Shown one piece after another: positions 13,424 to 15,564 of a DNA stretch of 15,564 nt. Below the pieces are notes generated by a model. It was not told where the DNA came from and made no database searches. It was given only the letters and a program-made list of their open reading frames with translations. The stretch comes from a bacterium (GTDB taxonomy: Bacteria > Patescibacteriota > Microgenomatia > Levybacterales > UBA12049), in the NCBI GenBank assembly GCA_021813005.1, contig JAKAMH010000007.1:2330-17893 (forward strand), in the 5' to 3' direction. Position 1 is the first letter of the stretch; the number at the start of each line of letters is the position of its first letter. Position numbers and translations under genes: made by a program.

Positions 13424-13502
13424 GTCATCCTGACCCAATCCTGGCAGGAGAAGGTCTATCGTTAAAAAGATTCTTCCCCCGCTAAGCGGGGTCAGAATGA
13501 CA
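13424..13502. repeat. Palindromic intergenic repeat, copy 4
   Basis: Bounded by GTCATCCTGACC (13424) and GGTCAGAATGACA (ends 13502). The right arm holds a hairpin CCCCGC-TAA-GCGGGG and AGATTCTTCCCC. It fills most of the 103-bp gap between glycerate kinase and the transketolase N-gene start and reaches 17-21 bp above the chosen start at 13407. It could act as a mRNA-stabilising or attenuating hairpin; no U-tract is present. Confidence 0.8.
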
Positions 13503-13510
13503 TTTTCATA

Positions 13511-14797
13511 TTAAGCATATTTATACACAATAAAAAGGTCTGAGACATTGGCCGGCAGGCGGCCGGTTTCTATCCCGTCACCAACCTGTTCAAAGAAAGA
13601 AAGACTGTTATTCTGGGCCAAATATTCATCCACCACTAAACCCAAAGAATTAGCACTCGCGCGAGACAGGTGATCACCAACGGCGCCGGCCAGATGGGAG
13701 TTGTCCCACCCGTCAGAATCAAAGGAGACAAGGATCGTCTTTTCGGAAAGTGCAGGGAGTGCCGCTAAGACAACTTCCTGATTCCGCCCGCCTTCCCCGC
13801 CTCCTGCTACCTTCACCGTCGTCTCGCCTCCTGCCAGGAGCACTTCACCTTTCTTTGCCTCATCAATCAGAGTCTTTCCTGCCACATTGGCATCTGATTG
13901 AAATGTATCTGAGAAAATACGTGCCGAGAGCCCCTGCTTGGCTGCCTCTTTTTGCATTGCCTGAAGCGCTGTCTTGTTGCTCATGACGACCTGATTGTGT
14001 ACGTTGGCAAAGTACTCTTCCTCTTTAGGTGTTTCTGACAAATCATTCTTGGTCAATTTCACCGTATCCCTGATGCCAAATTTTTCGATGAGACTCCAGG
14101 CATCATCAATCGTCGTTTCGTCTCTGACCGTGGGGCCCGAGGCAATAAACGACAAGTCATTACCCGGTACATCCGAGAAGACCATCGTCGCAATAGTAGC
14201 CGGATAAAGTGCCTTGGCAAGTCCACCGCCCTTGACACGCGACAGATGTTTGCGGACCGTATTCATATCATATATATTGGCACCAGACGCGAGAAGCGCC
14301 TTACTTACTGCGATTTGTTTCTCAAGGTCAATCTTGTCCGGAGCTACAAGCATGGCAGAGCCTCCCCCGCAAACAACTACCAGAACAAGGTCATCCTCTC
14401 TAAGTCTAATCTCAGTAAAATGCTGCAAAAGCTTGATAGTGAAATCGTAATTTTCCTGAGACGGCAGCGGGTGTGTCCCTTTGGTAAAGGAAATCTTTTG
14501 CAATTTTTCCCCTTCAACATCTATGACAAATCCTTCGGCCAGCTTCCCGCCAATGATACGTTCAATTTCTTTGGCAAACGCAGCCGATCCTTTGCCAAAA
14601 CCGATGAGAAACAATCTTCTATACTTAGTCAGCTCATATGACTGCGTCTGTATACCAAGCGTATCGCCAGCCAGTCTTAGGATGCCCGGGATAACATTTT
14701 GCGGCTGAATTGAGTCCAGAGCCGCGTTGACAAGGGAAAGAATTTTACCTCTCTCCTCGGTCTTCGCAAGCTGGGTAAAGTTTTTAATAAGGCCCAT
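13511..14797 (-). CDS. Glycerate 2-kinase, MOFRL type
   Basis: 428 aa, the class II glycerate kinase with an N-terminal DUF4147 domain and a C-terminal MOFRL domain. Motifs: GFGKGSA (66-72), GTHPLP (107-112), CGGGSAML (143-150), NTVRKHLSRVKGGGLA (179-194), SDVPGNDLSFIASGPT (208-223), GGETTV (323-328) and GGRNQE (336-341). It phosphorylates D-glycerate with ATP, in this class mainly to 2-phosphoglycerate, feeding lower glycolysis. The usual TDG-x-DGPT-like segment near the end reads DSDGWDNSHLAGA (360-372), a slight departure. ATG 14797 lies eight bases below a good -35/-10 pair and has no Shine-Dalgarno sequence. It heads the glycerate kinase-tktN-tktC-FAD dehydrogenase unit. Confidence 0.92.
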   Translation of the reverse strand: MGLIKNFTQLAKTEERGKILSLVNAALDSIQPQNVIPGILRLAGDTLGIQTQSYELTKYRRLFLIGFGKGSAAFAKEIERIIGGKLAEGFVIDVEGEKLQKISFTKGTHPLPSQENYDFTIKLLQHFTEIRLREDDLVLVVVCGGGSAMLVAPDKIDLEKQIAVSKALLASGANIYDMNTVRKHLSRVKGGGLAKALYPATIATMVFSDVPGNDLSFIASGPTVRDETTIDDAWSLIEKFGIRDTVKLTKNDLSETPKEEEYFANVHNQVVMSNKTALQAMQKEAAKQGLSARIFSDTFQSDANVAGKTLIDEAKKGEVLLAGGETTVKVAGGGEGGRNQEVVLAALPALSEKTILVSFDSDGWDNSHLAGAVGDHLSRASANSLGLVVDEYLAQNNSLSFFEQVGDGIETGRLPANVSDLFIVYKYA

Positions 14798-14805
14798 CCA
14801 TAATC

Positions 14806-14834
14806 AGTGTAGAACTTTCGGCGGCCTGTGTCCA
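14806..14834 (-). promoter_or_regulatory. Promoter of the glycerate kinase-transketolase operon
   Basis: Minus strand: TGGACA (14834-14829, 5/6), 17-bp spacer, TACACT (14811-14806, 4/6). Eight bases separate the -10 from ATG 14797, so the predicted mRNA is leaderless or has a leader of one or two bases. It sits in the 49-bp gap after the upstream surface-protein gene. Confidence 0.5.
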
Positions 14835-14846
14835 GGGAAAGGCCGG

Positions 14847-15564
14847 CTAGGGAAATTCGAAGCGGACAAGCGAGCAGGCTTTCTGAAGTACGCTAGCCTT
14901 TTCAAATGTATAAAGTTGGAGACTTTTCTGCCCAGCGGGAGTAGACGTCGGGGTAGGCGGCACAAACTGGCTTGTCGCCGCCCGGTTATTGCCGCCAAAG
15001 AGCGAGGTAAAGAACGAGAAAATCATCGGGAAGAAACCTTGGTTCTGAGACGAAGCCCCGGCTACCAAGACAGGCGAAGACGGGTTGCTCATTGCCGTTT
15101 TTTGCACACAATTAATTTTGGCCCACGCACGGTAGACCGCTCCCTGCTGGACCTGAGCCGGCATGGTGTATGTGTAGCTTGATTGGTATTCAACCTTGTC
15201 AGACGTAGTTGTGGCTTGCGGCGGGGATTTACCGATCAGCGTACCCGTGGTATTGTCCCCTACTGCGATATAGAAGGTCATATCCTTCACTGTAGCCAGG
15301 GAAGTGTTGGCACCTTCTACCTTGGCATTGGCGGTAAATGTCACAGGTAAGCCCGGAATTATGGGCTCTGAGGCAGTCATGCCATCACAGGTGCACATTG
15401 CCTGGCTGAAAGCCGGTGTGGGTGTCGGCTGTGCCGGTGTGGGTGTCGGGGTAGGTGTACTGGTCGGACCACCGGGCACAGAAGTAGGAGTATCGGCGGG
15501 CCCTCCTCCACCGGGAGGCGGAGGAGGAAGGGTAGGAGTCGAGGTAGGCGTATCCGTAGGACAT
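14847..15564 (-). CDS. Surface/secreted protein with Pro-Thr linker, C-terminal part (5' end outside window)
   Basis: The frame is open from the right edge to TAG 14847 (about 238 codons visible). It begins in a Pro/Thr/Gly-rich linker (repeated TPT and PTP units, a PPPPP run and a GGGG run), followed by a cysteine pair MCTCDGM. Next comes a beta-rich domain of about 110 aa (IIPGLPVTFTANAKV, MTFYIAVGDNTTGTLIG, SSYTYTMPAQVQQGAVYRAW, KINCVQKTAMSNPSSPVLV) that reads like an Ig or fibronectin-type module. A hydrophobic stretch FFPMIFSFFTSLFGG and a second short PT linker (VPPTPTSTPAG) precede a C-terminal tail. No catalytic motif is seen. The layout suggests a cell-surface or extracellular protein. 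An internal GTG (15479) is only a chance start inside the linker. Function unknown. Confidence 0.75.
   Translation of the reverse strand, partial: CPTDTPTSTPTLPPPPPGGGGPADTPTSVPGGPTSTPTPTPTPAQPTPTPAFSQAMCTCDGMTASEPIIPGLPVTFTANAKVEGANTSLATVKDMTFYIAVGDNTTGTLIGKSPPQATTTSDKVEYQSSYTYTMPAQVQQGAVYRAWAKINCVQKTAMSNPSSPVLVAGASSQNQGFFPMIFSFFTSLFGGNNRAATSQFVPPTPTSTPAGQKSLQLYTFEKASVLQKACSLVRFEFP

Noticed and set aside
14727..15182. Plus-strand frame of 151 codons
   Set aside because: Opposite the 5' end of glycerate kinase and the surface protein; composition is Arg-rich, as expected from antisense of these genes.
15380..15564. GT/GG-rich direct repeats as a tandem repeat or CRISPR-like array
   Set aside because: They are explained by repeated Thr-Pro and Gly/Pro codons of the linker on the minus strand; unit lengths are irregular.

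Overview
The window reads as a compact, intermediate-GC bacterial chromosome segment. It fits a Candidate Phyla Radiation (Patescibacteria) genome, probably Microgenomates-like. That placement is inference from three things: small one-TM hypothetical proteins beside housekeeping genes, a transketolase split into two genes, and a fermentative gene set (D-lactate dehydrogenase-like enzyme, glycerate kinase, GH57 hydrolase). Release factor 2 is present and TGA is used as a stop (ftsE, the OB-like gene, mazG), so the UGA-recoding CPR lineages are unlikely. No rRNA, tRNA, CRISPR array, integrase or transposase gene was seen.

Layout, left to right. (1) 1-1472, minus: an ATGA-overlapped operon of an OB-like membrane-anchored protein, ftsE, and ftsX (cut by the left edge), behind a good extended -10 promoter. 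(2) 1571-1681: a palindromic intergenic repeat. (3) 4135-1717, minus: D-2-hydroxyacid dehydrogenase, a small membrane protein and prfB. (4) 4200-5361, plus: a MazG-like pyrophosphohydrolase overlapping endonuclease IV. It is driven by a promoter that lies on top of the divergent dehydrogenase promoter. (5) 6931-5489, minus: a GH57 hydrolase. (6) 8377-7013, minus: an exported protein with a possible double-psi barrel, a GC-rich 91-nt hairpin that coincides with a possible 48-codon ORF, and a small helical protein. (7) 8436-8545: a MITE-like element enclosing another palindromic repeat. (8) 8591-9787, plus: a type II NADH dehydrogenase. (9) 14797-9789, minus: glycerate 2-kinase, transketolase N-subunit, transketolase C-subunit and a GlcD-type FAD dehydrogenase, with palindromic repeats in the two larger gaps. 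(10) 15564-14847, minus: the C-terminal part of a Pro/Thr-linker surface protein, cut by the right edge.

How the genes may work together: transketolase (pentose phosphate carbon), glycerate kinase (entry into lower glycolysis), a 2-hydroxyacid:FAD oxidoreductase, an NAD-linked 2-hydroxyacid dehydrogenase and NDH-2 together suggest carbon and redox balancing around three-carbon hydroxyacids. The other genes serve division (FtsEX), translation termination, DNA repair, nucleotide clean-up and the cell surface.

The most notable non-coding signals are: several start codons sitting exactly one -10-to-start distance below a TAnnnT box, which suggests leaderless mRNAs; fully overlapping divergent promoters at 4163-4193; four members of a GTCATYCTGA inverted-repeat family, one nested in a MITE-like element with a possible CAGT target duplication; and the 7369-7459 hairpin. 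No clear multi-gene novel defence or mobile system was found.
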